Below the pieces are notes generated by a model that saw nothing but the letters and a program-made list of their open reading frames with translations, made no database searches and had not been told where the DNA came from. Below, one piece after another: positions 52,209-63,034 of a stretch of 64,000 bases of DNA. The stretch comes from HKST-UBA178 sp965223815 (GTDB lineage Bacteria; Pseudomonadota; Gammaproteobacteria; Chromatiales; Chromatiaceae), in assembly GCA_965223815.1 (NCBI GenBank), contig OZ245019.1, positions 1,798,001 through 1,862,000 on the forward strand. Direction: 5' to 3'. Made by a program: the position numbers and the translations under genes. How positions within the stretch are numbered: position 1 is the stretch's first letter; every line of letters begins with the position of its first letter.

Positions 52209-55200
52209 ATGACCACCAGAATCGCGAATAACGTAAAGCTGTTCGACAAAGGCGCCGCAGTCGCCGCAGTGCATCGTGCGTTGGCATTGGCGGAGCTGGC
52301 GCTCAACGACGAGGAGCTGCGGCAGGCGCGATTTGGCGTGGATACCCGCGCGGCCCTGGCTCGATTTCAACAAAGCAATGATCTGGAGGCGACCGGTCTC
52401 GTAGACGCGGCCACGGCCGCCGTTCTTAACCAATTGCTCGCAGCGGAGGACAATAGCTTCTCCCGTCTCGACCCATCCATTCGTCCGTTCCGCCGCCTGC
52501 CGAAACTGGGGGAGAGCTTGCGAAGTTTCCGTGAACGGGACACAGCAGTTGGGGAGGTGGTGCGTGCTTCCCTCACGGTGGAGTTGAAATCCCGTCTGAT
52601 CGATGCCTTTGATGCCCCGTCGGAGAGGTTGGTCTCGGCGATCGACAAGCTCGAGATCGAGCTCGCAGACGTGGAAGACATGTCCGTCGATGACTTGCTC
52701 TTTACGAGGGTCATGCCCGAACTCGCGTCAGATCAGGAATTGGCGCGCGAGCTGACCCGGATGGCCGATAGCGGTCTGGAGACGGAACCGGTAACGGTGG
52801 CCGAGTTGCTGGGCCTGGATGGCGATGCGCGGGACTCCTCAGCGCTGACCGGACTGGTTAACCGGGCCCGCAACGAGGCGTTGGTCGACATCGTTGGGGC
52901 CAACGACGCCTTGGTGGAAGCGCTCGATACCGCGAACCTACTGGAGGACGATCATGCACTGGATCGGCTGGTCGCCGACGGCACGCTGGCGGAGGATCAG
53001 CGGGACGAGTTGCGGGCTACGGTCTCGTTCGCGCGGTTGACGGACGACAACTTCACCGCCATCCGCGCCTTGCGCGAAGAAGGCTTCCGCAGTGCGCGGG
53101 AGCTAACCACACGAGGTCGTGACGACTGGCTCAGCTTCATCGCCACCCATGAACTCGAACCCCCGGCCGACGAGAGCGTCGAGGGCTATGCGGAGTTACT
53201 TGACGCTGGCGTGGAACTGGCTTATCCGACCGCCTATGCACTGGACCGGTATGCCCTAGCCGCGCCTGCCGGCATGCTTGACCGCATGCCCGTGCTGGAA
53301 CGTGTCAGCACGGCTGGCGATCGAATCTTTGTCGATGGCGAGCTCGCGGAGGATTTGAGCCTCGATGCGCTGCCCGAGAACGAGCGGGAGGCAGTACGGG
53401 CCGATCTCGAGGCGCTCAATCAGTTCGCCAATCGCTATGCGGCCCTGGGCGTACGCGACATCTTGAATGATCGCACTATCGGGACGGGGGAGAAACGCGC
53501 GCGCATCGAGCACCGTACCCAGGCGCTGTCGGCTGCTTGGGCGGCAATGCCGGACCTGAACCTGGACATCGCCAACTTCTTTCCATTGGACGACCGGGTC
53601 GCGCAGGCTTTTCTCATCGACCTGGTGGAGATCGACGAAGAGGATCGACCTCATGTGCGCGCCGCCCTGATGGCGATGCAGCGCGTCCGGCATTTAACGG
53701 AAGACTATGCGGACGCCGAGCGGTTACTGTCCACCGGCTTGGACGCCGCCCCGCGCATTGCTGCTTTTGCCGACGCAGATGCATTGGCCGAGCGTACCGG
53801 CCTGTCGCGGGGCGCAGCCTTGCGGGTCAGGACGCGGGCGCTGGAAACCCAAGCTCGCATCACCCATTTTGTGCATGCACTCGAAGATACGCAGGGCCAT
53901 TCGCCGTTCGAACCCGAAGTGCTCAGAGAAGCAGACACCAGTCCGGATCTGAGCCTGATTAACGTGCTCAGGGAGATTCCCGGCTATGCTGACCTGTTCG
54001 GCAACCAGAATTACTGCAAGTGCCGCCATTGCCGGTCGATCTTCAGTCCGGCGGCCTATTTCGTCGATCTGATGTCGTTCATCGAGCGCAAGATATCGCA
54101 GCCGAACTTTCTAAATCAGAACCTTGGCGATCACCCGCTCTACCTGGACAACCGCCGCCCGGACCTACGGCAGATTCCGCTGACCTGCGAGAACACCGAT
54201 ACCCCCGAAATCTACTTGACTATCGTCAACGAAGTCCTGGCCTCCTACTTGGAACAAGTGGCGCCGCTGGAGGGCGAGGTCTTCCAGTTTCTTGCCACCG
54301 AAGCGCGTTCCTCGTTCGGGCAGCCGTTTAACCTGCCGTTCGCCGAGCTGATGCTATACCTGGAACATCTGGGTGTGGCGCTGCCCGCCATCACCTCATT
54401 GTTTGACACTGCCGAACGGCCTAGTGCCTATGCCGTGCTGGGCATCTCGCCGGACGAATTTAACACGATAGCGAGCGCCGACCTGAGCTCCGTACGGGCG
54501 CGATATGGCGAGCCCGACAATTTCCTCGAGCTGGATGGCGCCTTGCTGGTGCGCCGCAGTGGCGTCGACCGGGTGACGCTGGATCGCATGCTGGCCCTGG
54601 GCTTCGTCAAGGCGGATCTCAACATAGACACCCGCATCGAGTCACCCCACAATGATCTCATCGGATTTGTCGAACGAATCCTGCTACAGGTTGGGGGCGG
54701 GGTTGCTGTGTCAGCCTTCATCGGTCGCAGCCTGCTCGACCGGCTGCATCGCTTCGTGCGGCTCTGGCGCGGACTGGGATGGTCGCCGGAGGAGCTCCAA
54801 CTGGTTCTAGACGTCTTTACGCCGGCCGACGTGTTGGAAACCGGCCCTGACAGAGATGCGGCGCACACGGCCTTGGGTGAAGTGCTGAACGACGCGACTC
54901 TGACGCGGATCGCCGATCTGGCGTATCTGCAAGATCGACTGGCGCTGTCTGTTGCCGAAGTGGTCGCGCTGATCTCCGACCTGCCGACGCGACCCACCGA
55001 GCCGGATGGTGAAAGCCTTTACCGATCCTTGTTTGGTCAACGCGTGTCTATGACCGTGCGGCATCCAGCCCTTGATAACACCGAGAGCGACGATCCGTTC
55101 GTGTCGCCGGATTTCGGCTTGCTGCAAGGGGCTCTGCGTATGGAGGAAATGGATCTGGTGGTGCAGATTCGACGCAGCTTCCATGTCCAGCAGGTTCAGT

Positions 55201-58200
55201 CCGGCGTGCTAGGCAGCCACCAGCTAGCTGTTCTGTATCGGAGCGCGCGCCTGGGACGCGCGCTCGCGCTGTCGCTGCGCGAACTGATGGCACTGGAGAC
55301 CATTGTGCCAGCGGTGCGCAACCTGCACGTTGCGGAGGATCCGATCGCCACGCTGATCGCCGCCATCCGCGTCGTCGAAACGGTCATAGAGCTGCCGCTG
55401 TCAATGGGCGATCTTGCCGACCTGCTCGACACGAGTGCCGCGGAGGCTGCGGCGCGTGAGGCTGCCACCGAACCGTTGCATGTACTGCACGCTGACGTGT
55501 TCAGCCATGATCGCCTGGCGCTGGTTCCTGACGATCTGACCACGATCGAGCCGATCACGATGGATACGGCCAGAGTCGTGCTCGACCACCTGGCCAATCG
55601 CAGCGAGCCCTGGCTGACGCGCCCCGATGGCGAGACGGAACGCTATCTGTCGACTTCCAGTGTTGCCGGCACACCTGATCTGGAAGTGCTGATCGAGGCT
55701 CTGACCGCAACGGGTGGACCGCTGGCTGACGAAGGGCCGGCTGCGGAGGAGCCAGCCGCGACGCAGACCTCGCGGATCGCCATGGCGCTCGCGGAGCAGT
55801 TGGTCCAACGACTGCCGGCGGCAATCACCGCTGGCGGCGTTCGCGAACGGTTCGGCTGGTCCGCTGAGTTCATTGCGGCGGCCGAACCGCTGCTCGGCCA
55901 TCTGCCGGCGATCGAGGACATCAGCGAGGCACTCGCAACCTGGCTCGTCAGCGAGGACGGGGCCATTCCCGAGGCACTAGTCGATTACGTCGTAGCGCTG
56001 CAGCGTCTGTCGTCGCTGTTCAAAGATCGACTGTCGCTCGAGAACGCGGCTGTGGGCTTCATTGCCCGCCATCAGGATCTCTTCAATGTTGCGCCCGGCG
56101 TGGCCTGGGACTGGGAATCGCTGCGCCGCATCGCGGCCTATGCCGGCCGCCGCAAAGCCGCCGGGGAGCACGCGGCGGCGGTCGATCGGATCCTCGGGGC
56201 TTGGGACGGGACGGCTTTCCCGGAGGAGCTTGTGGATGAGCTGGCCGTGCTGTTCGATGCTCCGGCCGCCAAGCTGACCGGCCTGCTGGCCCAACTGCCG
56301 GCGCTTGGAGACCCGTTTCTGACCCTGGATCGGCTCGATCGTGGGCTGGCGTTGGCCCGGCGGCTCGGCCTCGATCCGGTCGCGCTCCGACAACTCACGG
56401 CAGAGACCTTCGCCGGTCTCTCATCGGCACGGGATCTGGTTCTTGGTGCGATGCGCAGCAAGTACAAAACGGAAGCCGAGTGGATGGCGGTCAACGAGCC
56501 ATTCCGCGAAAGAGTGGAAGGCATCAAGCGTGATACCTTGGTCGATCGTATTCTAAGCCGCAGTTTCCAGTTGCGCTTCGACACCGCACGCGACATATAC
56601 CACTTCTTCCTTCTGGACCCGGAGATGGACGGCTGTGCCCGCACCTCGCGGGTCAAGGCCGCGATCTCCAGTTGCCAGCTCTATGTGCAGCGCTGCCTGA
56701 TGGGCCTGGAGCAGGACGCAGACGGTGAAGTTGTCGTCAGGGTTAAAGGAAAGCATTCTCGTGAGGAGTGGAAGTGGCGCAAGTCCTACCGGGTCTGGCA
56801 GGCGAACCGCGAGGTGTTCCTGTACCCCGAGAACTACCTGCTGCCGGACCTGCGGGACGACAAGTCCCATCTGTTCAACATGGTGGAAGAGGAGCTGTTG
56901 CAAAGCACGCTGGATGATGCGGCGATCGAGCAGATCTATCGCAGCTACCTGTCCGGACTCTCGGCGCTGGGCGCCATCGAAGTCGTGAACTGCCTGTACG
57001 ACCATGATGAGAACGACTACATCCTGTTTGGCCTAACCGCTCAGGGCCAATACTTTCTGCGCTGCTTCGATGGCGATTCCGACTGGACGCCCTGGGAACC
57101 GATTCCGCTCGATATCGGTGCAAGCAGTGTTACGGCGGCGAAGAAGCGCGGCAAGTTGCATCTGTTCTGGACCGATGTCGTACTCGAGGGCGATGGGAAC
57201 CGGGTCCAGCAGGCAAACCAAGTCGACCTCGACGATGACGAGGCCCAAGCCGAGGCCGAAGAAGGGCGACGCGAGACGCTGCCGGTTTCGGTATCGTTCT
57301 CGACTCGGGATGAGGCCGGAGGATGGTCGCAGCCGCGACGCCTGGTTTTCTACAGCCTACAGCTGAATCGGGGCATTCGTGAGCAGCACCATCTGCTTCC
57401 GATCAGCGAGCGTCTATATGCAGAGTTCAGGCATCCCAGTGGTGGTGACGGCGGTGTCGACCAATATATCCGCCTGATCCATCCTGTCACGCACATCGAT
57501 TGGAGCGGCTCACTCCTCCCCGGCCACGGATTGCGTCAGGTTCTGGGATTCCTGCGGGAGAGAGATGTCAAGGTCGTGAAGCGTGACGGGCAACCGACCA
57601 GGGCTTTGGGGCATACCGGCAATTTCCACAACTGGGCCATGTTTCGAACCCCGCGCCTCAGGTTCGGCCGCGGCATGCTGCGCCGGCTGACACCCCGCAA
57701 AACGAGCAGCACAGCCGAGGTCGACTACGAGATTAACAGCGAGTTCGTGGGCGGTGAGCGAGTTATCAACGGGATCAACGATGTTCTCGACTTCGGGTCC
57801 AACGACATCGGTCAGATACGATTGACCGCGGTCCAACGCAAGACAAGAGAAGCCCTGCTCTTTACCGAGCGCCAGCAGTTCCTGATCCGGCGAACGGGCC
57901 TGCCAGGCTATCGGCAGGACGTTGATCCAGGTGAGGAACAGTTATTCGCCGCGGCGAATGCACGCCACCGGCTGGTCAGGTTGACCACGGCGATACCGGA
58001 CTCCATCGCGGAGATTCTGACTACCTGGGGTCTCGAAGCCGCGCTGGCGCCCGAGACCCAGGCCTTGCAGGAAGTCCACTCCGTGTACGGCCCCGAGCGC
58101 TTCAATTACCGCTGGCTGGGCGAATTGCGTCCGCCAGACGAAGACATGATGTTCAGTGACGACCGGAGTGTTGCGCACTTTGATGGCGCCTACGGCAGCT

Positions 58201-61200
58201 ACTTCTGGGAAACATTCTTTCATACTCCGTTTCAGATCGCTTACTACCTGAACTCATTGGGGAAGTTCGAGGAGGCCGACCGCTGGTACCGCTATATCTT
58301 CGATCCAATCAATCAGACTGATAGCACCCGGAAATCCTGGCGATTCCGACCATTCCTCGTTCTCCGAATTCCTTTGCTGCGCAAGATTCTAAAACAGGAC
58401 GCTGCCATTAAGGCGTACAAACAAGACCCATTCAACCCATTCGCCATCGCGCGCTTGCGGCCGTCCGCCTTTCAGAAAGCGATCGTGATGCGCTATATCG
58501 ACAATCTGCTGGATTGGGGGGACGAGTATTTTCGGCGGGACACGCTCGAATCGCTCAACGAAGCGACACTGCTCTATATGCTGGCGGCGGACATCCTGGG
58601 CGAGCGGCCGGTGGAAACCGGCGAGTGCGAAACCGAGCCCGCCGAGCAACTGACCTACGCGGCCATCGATAACCGCAATGTTGGTAACGAATTCCTGATT
58701 GAACTGGAAAACGTGACTCACTTTTACCTGAATGCCGACCGTTCCACACCGGCGAGCCCGATCCTGCCCGACCTTGAGTTCACGCCGTTTAGGTTACCTG
58801 GATTCGAGCCCGAGGAACCCGAGGAGCCGGTCGTTCCGGGCGCCGGCTTTGCGGGCTTGGCTAGCGAACGGGCTACGGCGTTTCCCGTGCTGGCCGAGGT
58901 TCGTGAACGGCGCGCGGAGATCGCGCGCGCCGATCGGCTTGCGATCGAGGCGGCCACCCCGGCTCCCGATCTGTCCGGCAGCGGTGACCTAGCGTTCGAA
59001 GTCGTCCCTCCGGATCCCGATCCGCCCGGCGAACCGCTCCCCGAATTCCGCGTGGTTACTGAGGACGAGCCGGATCCAAGCGGAGCGGTGCTGGACGGAC
59101 GCCGCTTGGCCTTCTGCGTACCCCCGAACGAAACCCTGTTGAGCTACTGGGATCGGGTCGAGGACCGGCTGTTCAAGCTTCGCCACTGCATGAACATTGA
59201 GGGCGTAGTGCGCGAACTGCCACTGTGGCAGCCTCGGATCGACCCGGCACTGCTCGTTCGGGCAAAGGCAGCCGGCCTGGAAATCGACGATGTGTTGGCA
59301 CTGATCAATGAGCAGCCGCCGCAGCATCGCTTCGAAATGTTACTGAACCGCGCGCGGCAGTTTACCGCCACCGCACAGCAGTTCGGCGGCCAGCTGCTGA
59401 ACGCCCTGGAACGCAAGGACGAAAGCGAGCTGACCCTGCTCAGATCCGTGCACGAGGACAGCATTTTGACCCTGGCTAGGCGACAGAAACAGAACGCCAT
59501 CGATGAAGCGATGGAAATCAAGAATCAATTACTCCAAACCAAGGTGATGATTCAGGCAAGGATCGATCACTACGATAATTTGATCAATCGGGCCAGTGGG
59601 GACGCGGCGCTGGGCCTGAACGAGGACGAGGCGGAAAGCCTTCGCCTGATGGAAGAATCCAAGAAGAGCCAGGACGCCGCCGGCGAAGCAGAGTCCCAAG
59701 CGCACAAGAAGCGGGAGGCGCCACAATGGTCGGTGAGCGGAACGGCAAACGCCGGAGGAGGGCTCTTCCCCACTCCGGGCGGCGTCGCCAACGCAGTCGC
59801 AGCTTCTACCGTTGGATTCGGTTCAAGCAATGCCGAGGCAACTTATCAGCGCAGCGCCTTCAGGAGCCGGGACGCGGCACGCAAACACGATGCCGGGTCC
59901 GCCAAAGCCTCATCGCGGGCGGGCTACGCGCGGCGGCGGAAAGAATGGGTGTACCAAAGGCTTCTAGCGTTTACGGAGGCGGCGGCACTTGAACCGCAAT
60001 TCCTTGCCGCCGACATCCGCATCGCCATCGCCGAACAGGAACAAGAGCTGCACGATAAGCAAACGGAGCAGGCCAAGGAAGTCTACGAATTCGCCAAGGA
60101 TCGCTTCACCAACCTCGGTCTCTACACCTATCTCTCCGCCAACTTGTCGCGGCTGCATCGCGAGGCCTACAATCTGGCGCACAAGATGGCGACGACCGCC
60201 GAGCGCGCCTACCGCTTCGAGACCGGGGACGACCATTTCTTCGTCGAGGGGAACAATTGGGATGCCTCACGCGCCGGCCTCCTGGCAGCCGATCGGCTCC
60301 TCCTGCAGCTTCAGGCGATGGAGGCAAGCTTCCTGGAACGGGATCGGCGTCGACACGAGATCACCCTGCCTTGCTCACTTGCGCAGATCGACCCGGATGC
60401 GCTGGTGAGGTTGCGTCAAACGGGCCACGCGGAGTTTTCGTTACCCGAATGGTGGTTCGACCTGCACTATCCCGGTCAATACAAGCGTACCATTCACGCG
60501 GTCCGACTCACGATTCCTTGCGTGGTCGGACCATCCGTCAATGTGGCGGCTCGGCTTACGCTGAACCAGAGTGCGATCAGAGTCTCCCCCAGTACCAGTC
60601 CGGCGGCACTTCAGGGCGTCCAGATAGGCCGCAATACGTCCATCGCGACCAGTACGGCGAATGCAGATGCGGGCCTGTTCGAGTTGCGTTTCGATGCCCC
60701 GAAACATCCACCCTGCAAGGGAGCTGGCGCGATCAGTTCGTGGGTTCTCGATCTACCCGCTATCCAGCGCGTCTTCGACTACAGCTCCATTTCGGATGTC
60801 ATTGTCACCCTCAACTACACAGCGATGGATGATGGCGCTTTTCGCGCAACCGTCGAGAATGGACATAATGCACCCGGAACGGTTGATTCCATGCTTGCAG
60901 CGGGAAGGGTACGCATACTCAGCCTGCGTCGAGACTTCCCGAACGAGTTCCATCAATTGATGACGACAGAGCCCGACGCGACTGAGCCAACCCCAATCAC
61001 CCTTTCAAAGCCTCATTTCCCGTTCTGGCTCAGACACCGAAGTATTCAGATCCAGAGCATCGACATCGTGCTCGAACCACGCGAGGGTGAGCAAATTCCC
61101 GTTGGGGAACTCCAGGGAGTGTTGACTGCATCTGTCAACGGGTCCGGTTCATCGAGTTGGAACAAATTGCCAGAGCTTCCACTGTTTATGATAAGTCACA

Positions 61201-61316
61201 TCATCAACGCCGTGCTGGAGGACGAAACACTCCAATTCTCGCTTGCGCTCGATGGGACCCGTGCCGCTCAGATCGCCGATGTCTTGCTTCGCATTCATTT
61301 CGTCGTAAACGAGTAG
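52209..61316 (+). CDS. Tc toxin subunit TcA (giant pore-forming and receptor-binding protein)
   Basis: About 3035 aa, larger than Photorhabdus TcdA1 (2516). TcA pentamers bind the target cell and inject the TcC toxin through an alpha-helical syringe. The N-terminus (about 12-75) is a peptidoglycan-binding-1-like helical domain (FGVDTRAALARFQQSNDLEA). Near 595 is the TcA/VRP1 signature YADLFGNQNYCKCRHCRSIF and SPAAYFVDLMSF. The neuraminidase-like and linker region includes GSYFWETFFHTPFQIAYYLN (about 1997) and a Pro/Glu-rich segment (about 2185-2290). Then come the long coiled-coil channel helices (about 2390-2500), a Gly/Ala-rich hydrophobic stretch (about 2511-2545) as the likely channel tip, and the TcB-binding C-terminus (about 2730-3035, PEWWFDLHYPGQYKRTIHAV). 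The ATG at 52209 has ACGGAG six bases upstream. Confidence 0.93.
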   Translation: MTTRIANNVKLFDKGAAVAAVHRALALAELALNDEELRQARFGVDTRAALARFQQSNDLEATGLVDAATAAVLNQLLAAEDNSFSRLDPSIRPFRRLPKLGESLRSFRERDTAVGEVVRASLTVELKSRLIDAFDAPSERLVSAIDKLEIELADVEDMSVDDLLFTRVMPELASDQELARELTRMADSGLETEPVTVAELLGLDGDARDSSALTGLVNRARNEALVDIVGANDALVEALDTANLLEDDHALDRLVADGTLAEDQRDELRATVSFARLTDDNFTAIRALREEGFRSARELTTRGRDDWLSFIATHELEPPADESVEGYAELLDAGVELAYPTAYALDRYALAAPAGMLDRMPVLERVSTAGDRIFVDGELAEDLSLDALPENEREAVRADLEALNQFANRYAALGVRDILNDRTIGTGEKRARIEHRTQALSAAWAAMPDLNLDIANFFPLDDRVAQAFLIDLVEIDEEDRPHVRAALMAMQRVRHLTEDYADAERLLSTGLDAAPRIAAFADADALAERTGLSRGAALRVRTRALETQARITHFVHALEDTQGHSPFEPEVLREADTSPDLSLINVLREIPGYADLFGNQNYCKCRHCRSIFSPAAYFVDLMSFIERKISQPNFLNQNLGDHPLYLDNRRPDLRQIPLTCENTDTPEIYLTIVNEVLASYLEQVAPLEGEVFQFLATEARSSFGQPFNLPFAELMLYLEHLGVALPAITSLFDTAERPSAYAVLGISPDEFNTIASADLSSVRARYGEPDNFLELDGALLVRRSGVDRVTLDRMLALGFVKADLNIDTRIESPHNDLIGFVERILLQVGGGVAVSAFIGRSLLDRLHRFVRLWRGLGWSPEELQLVLDVFTPADVLETGPDRDAAHTALGEVLNDATLTRIADLAYLQDRLALSVAEVVALISDLPTRPTEPDGESLYRSLFGQRVSMTVRHPALDNTESDDPFVSPDFGLLQGALRMEEMDLVVQIRRSFHVQQVQSGVLGSHQLAVLYRSARLGRALALSLRELMALETIVPAVRNLHVAEDPIATLIAAIRVVETVIELPLSMGDLADLLDTSAAEAAAREAATEPLHVLHADVFSHDRLALVPDDLTTIEPITMDTARVVLDHLANRSEPWLTRPDGETERYLSTSSVAGTPDLEVLIEALTATGGPLADEGPAAEEPAATQTSRIAMALAEQLVQRLPAAITAGGVRERFGWSAEFIAAAEPLLGHLPAIEDISEALATWLVSEDGAIPEALVDYVVALQRLSSLFKDRLSLENAAVGFIARHQDLFNVAPGVAWDWESLRRIAAYAGRRKAAGEHAAAVDRILGAWDGTAFPEELVDELAVLFDAPAAKLTGLLAQLPALGDPFLTLDRLDRGLALARRLGLDPVALRQLTAETFAGLSSARDLVLGAMRSKYKTEAEWMAVNEPFRERVEGIKRDTLVDRILSRSFQLRFDTARDIYHFFLLDPEMDGCARTSRVKAAISSCQLYVQRCLMGLEQDADGEVVVRVKGKHSREEWKWRKSYRVWQANREVFLYPENYLLPDLRDDKSHLFNMVEEELLQSTLDDAAIEQIYRSYLSGLSALGAIEVVNCLYDHDENDYILFGLTAQGQYFLRCFDGDSDWTPWEPIPLDIGASSVTAAKKRGKLHLFWTDVVLEGDGNRVQQANQVDLDDDEAQAEAEEGRRETLPVSVSFSTRDEAGGWSQPRRLVFYSLQLNRGIREQHHLLPISERLYAEFRHPSGGDGGVDQYIRLIHPVTHIDWSGSLLPGHGLRQVLGFLRERDVKVVKRDGQPTRALGHTGNFHNWAMFRTPRLRFGRGMLRRLTPRKTSSTAEVDYEINSEFVGGERVINGINDVLDFGSNDIGQIRLTAVQRKTREALLFTERQQFLIRRTGLPGYRQDVDPGEEQLFAAANARHRLVRLTTAIPDSIAEILTTWGLEAALAPETQALQEVHSVYGPERFNYRWLGELRPPDEDMMFSDDRSVAHFDGAYGSYFWETFFHTPFQIAYYLNSLGKFEEADRWYRYIFDPINQTDSTRKSWRFRPFLVLRIPLLRKILKQDAAIKAYKQDPFNPFAIARLRPSAFQKAIVMRYIDNLLDWGDEYFRRDTLESLNEATLLYMLAADILGERPVETGECETEPAEQLTYAAIDNRNVGNEFLIELENVTHFYLNADRSTPASPILPDLEFTPFRLPGFEPEEPEEPVVPGAGFAGLASERATAFPVLAEVRERRAEIARADRLAIEAATPAPDLSGSGDLAFEVVPPDPDPPGEPLPEFRVVTEDEPDPSGAVLDGRRLAFCVPPNETLLSYWDRVEDRLFKLRHCMNIEGVVRELPLWQPRIDPALLVRAKAAGLEIDDVLALINEQPPQHRFEMLLNRARQFTATAQQFGGQLLNALERKDESELTLLRSVHEDSILTLARRQKQNAIDEAMEIKNQLLQTKVMIQARIDHYDNLINRASGDAALGLNEDEAESLRLMEESKKSQDAAGEAESQAHKKREAPQWSVSGTANAGGGLFPTPGGVANAVAASTVGFGSSNAEATYQRSAFRSRDAARKHDAGSAKASSRAGYARRRKEWVYQRLLAFTEAAALEPQFLAADIRIAIAEQEQELHDKQTEQAKEVYEFAKDRFTNLGLYTYLSANLSRLHREAYNLAHKMATTAERAYRFETGDDHFFVEGNNWDASRAGLLAADRLLLQLQAMEASFLERDRRRHEITLPCSLAQIDPDALVRLRQTGHAEFSLPEWWFDLHYPGQYKRTIHAVRLTIPCVVGPSVNVAARLTLNQSAIRVSPSTSPAALQGVQIGRNTSIATSTANADAGLFELRFDAPKHPPCKGAGAISSWVLDLPAIQRVFDYSSISDVIVTLNYTAMDDGAFRATVENGHNAPGTVDSMLAAGRVRILSLRRDFPNEFHQLMTTEPDATEPTPITLSKPHFPFWLRHRSIQIQSIDIVLEPREGEQIPVGELQGVLTASVNGSGSSSWNKLPELPLFMISHIINAVLEDETLQFSLALDGTRAAQIADVLLRIHFVVNE

Positions 61317-61554
61317 TTCACTTGCAAAAGATTCGGGCGGTGCAAGCAGCAGTGGATTTGAAGCATGAAGAAAATTGGATTTGAGGTAAACTACCGACTT
61401 TGCCGGTGAAACCTGAAAAGATTCTGCCGTTCCTGTGAAAAAAGCTCCTGAGGAAAGCCTGGAGGGGGTGTTGTTGCATAAATAGCCAGGTCCGATATCG
61501 CTGACCTTCGGTATACTGATCTAATCTGCAAACCGGATTTTTTTCAGGTTGTGG

Positions 61555-62565
61555 GACCCAAAAATGGGAGCCTGTTGATTCTGTTGCATATTTCTGGACG
61601 ATGATTGATGCTTGGATCCATGATACGGCTGATCCAGTTCCTGCGGATAACATTGACTACATTTGTCCGATCGGCTGCTCTGGTGCTTCCTTGCAAACTT
61701 ATGGGCAGGCTGGTTCGAAGTCCTATATTTTGTCCAGCCCAGGACTGTCACGACTTAGCAGAAAAAACGATTTCGTGACTACTGGTGGGCACTCAGTCAG
61801 TCCGCTAAACCAGGCCGACCTCGCATCTCACGCGAACTCAGAAATCTCGTTGTGCGTATGTGCGAAGCTAATCCGACGTGGGGCTCACCAAAAAATTGTC
61901 GCTGAGCTTGCGATAATTAGCATCGACATTACCAAGTCAATGGTAGAAAAGTATAAGCCCAAGAGAATCGGGGCCCCAACACCGACGTGGAGAACATTTC
62001 TGGACCAGCACGTTCGAGATCTCGTACTGATCGACTTTTTCATCGATCCGCCGGCCAGGTTTCGGGGGGGTGTTCGTCTTCATCGTGCTGGCCCACGATT
62101 GGCGGCGAATTGTTCACTTCAATGTGACAGAACATCCTACGTCGCAGTGGACTGAGCAACAGATCGTCGAAGCGTTTCCATTCGATGCCGAGCCGAGTTA
62201 TCTGATTCGAAATGGCGACGGCGTATATGGCGAGCGCGTTAGGCGGAGGATTAAAAGCCTGGGTATTGACGAGATCATTACGGCCCCTGTGTCACCGTGG
62301 CAAAACGCCTATGCGGAAAGAGTAATCGGGGCGCTACGCCGAGAACTTTTCAACCACGTCATTGTGCTCAGCGAGCGGCATCTCAAGCGACTCATGTCGT
62401 CGTATCTGGACTACTACCATCCATGGCGAACACTTCAGTCCTTGAACAGCGATGTGACGGATGGTCGTCCCGTACGAGCAGCAGAACCCTGCAATGTTAT
62501 TGAATAACCGGCCGTCCACGGTCTTCATCATGTTTATCTTCCGAGGGCTGCATGAATTTACGGGA
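61555..62565 (+). mobile_element. Insertion sequence (integrase-core family, copy C), decayed
   Basis: About 1010 bp in the same orientation as copy B, with matching left ends (GGGAGCCTGTTGATTCTGTT and flanks) and a right end near CGGGAT at 62565. The terminal bases have diverged (GACCCAAA against GTCCCGAA). It closes the Tc segment on the right. Confidence 0.7.
61601..62507 (+). pseudogene. Frameshifted transposase of IS copy C
   Basis: Two overlapping frames encode one transposase: the first (to about 62155) has KSMVEKYKPKRIG, WRTFLDQHVRDLVLIDFFID; after a frameshift at about 62065-62075 in a run of G residues, the second has MFVFIVLAHDWRRIVHFNVT, RNGDGVYGERV and VSPWQNAYAERVIGALRREL. The sequence is close to copy B (38369-39379) but independently damaged. 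Confidence 0.82.
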
Positions 62566-62785
62566 TGCACACGTAGTTAAATGCCCCATTCTGAATCAAT
62601 TGACGACACTAGGAATACGTCAGTCGGAACACATCCCTGTCGTTTAAATAGTAGCCTCTCGTGCAGGAGGTTTACGGTATCCCTTCATCAACTAGGATTC
62701 ATGCAACAAAGTCTCATGCAACTAATAAACAGTTGCATTAGCTTATGAAAGCGCTAAACTATCAGTCACTAAATTGGAGTTGCTG

Positions 62786-63034
62786 GTGGGAAAGCACGAA
62801 AAACTCATAGCCAAACTTAGGCGGGTTCCGGCAGACTTCACATGGCAGGATTTAAAGGTCTTGTTGAAAGCACTGGGCTACCAGGAAATCCAAGGCAGTG
62901 GTTCTAGGGTGAAGTTCGATAATGGTAATGCGGATCAGATGATTAATCTGCATAAACCTCACCCCGGAAATATCGTGAAGCGCTACGCGCTCCGGCAACT
63001 GATCGAGAAACTGGAACAAGGTGGGTTGATATGA
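62786..63034 (+). CDS. hicA: HicA-type mRNA interferase toxin
   Basis: An 82-aa toxin with the dsRBD-like HicA fold: KLIAKLRRVPADFTWQDLKV, then GYQEIQGSGSRVKF and INLHKPHPGN with the catalytic His. The GTG at 62786 follows GGAG and is preferred over an upstream TTG at 62774. It overlaps hicB by four bases. HicA cleaves mRNA until bound by HicB. Confidence 0.92.
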   Translation: MGKHEKLIAKLRRVPADFTWQDLKVLLKALGYQEIQGSGSRVKFDNGNADQMINLHKPHPGNIVKRYALRQLIEKLEQGGLI

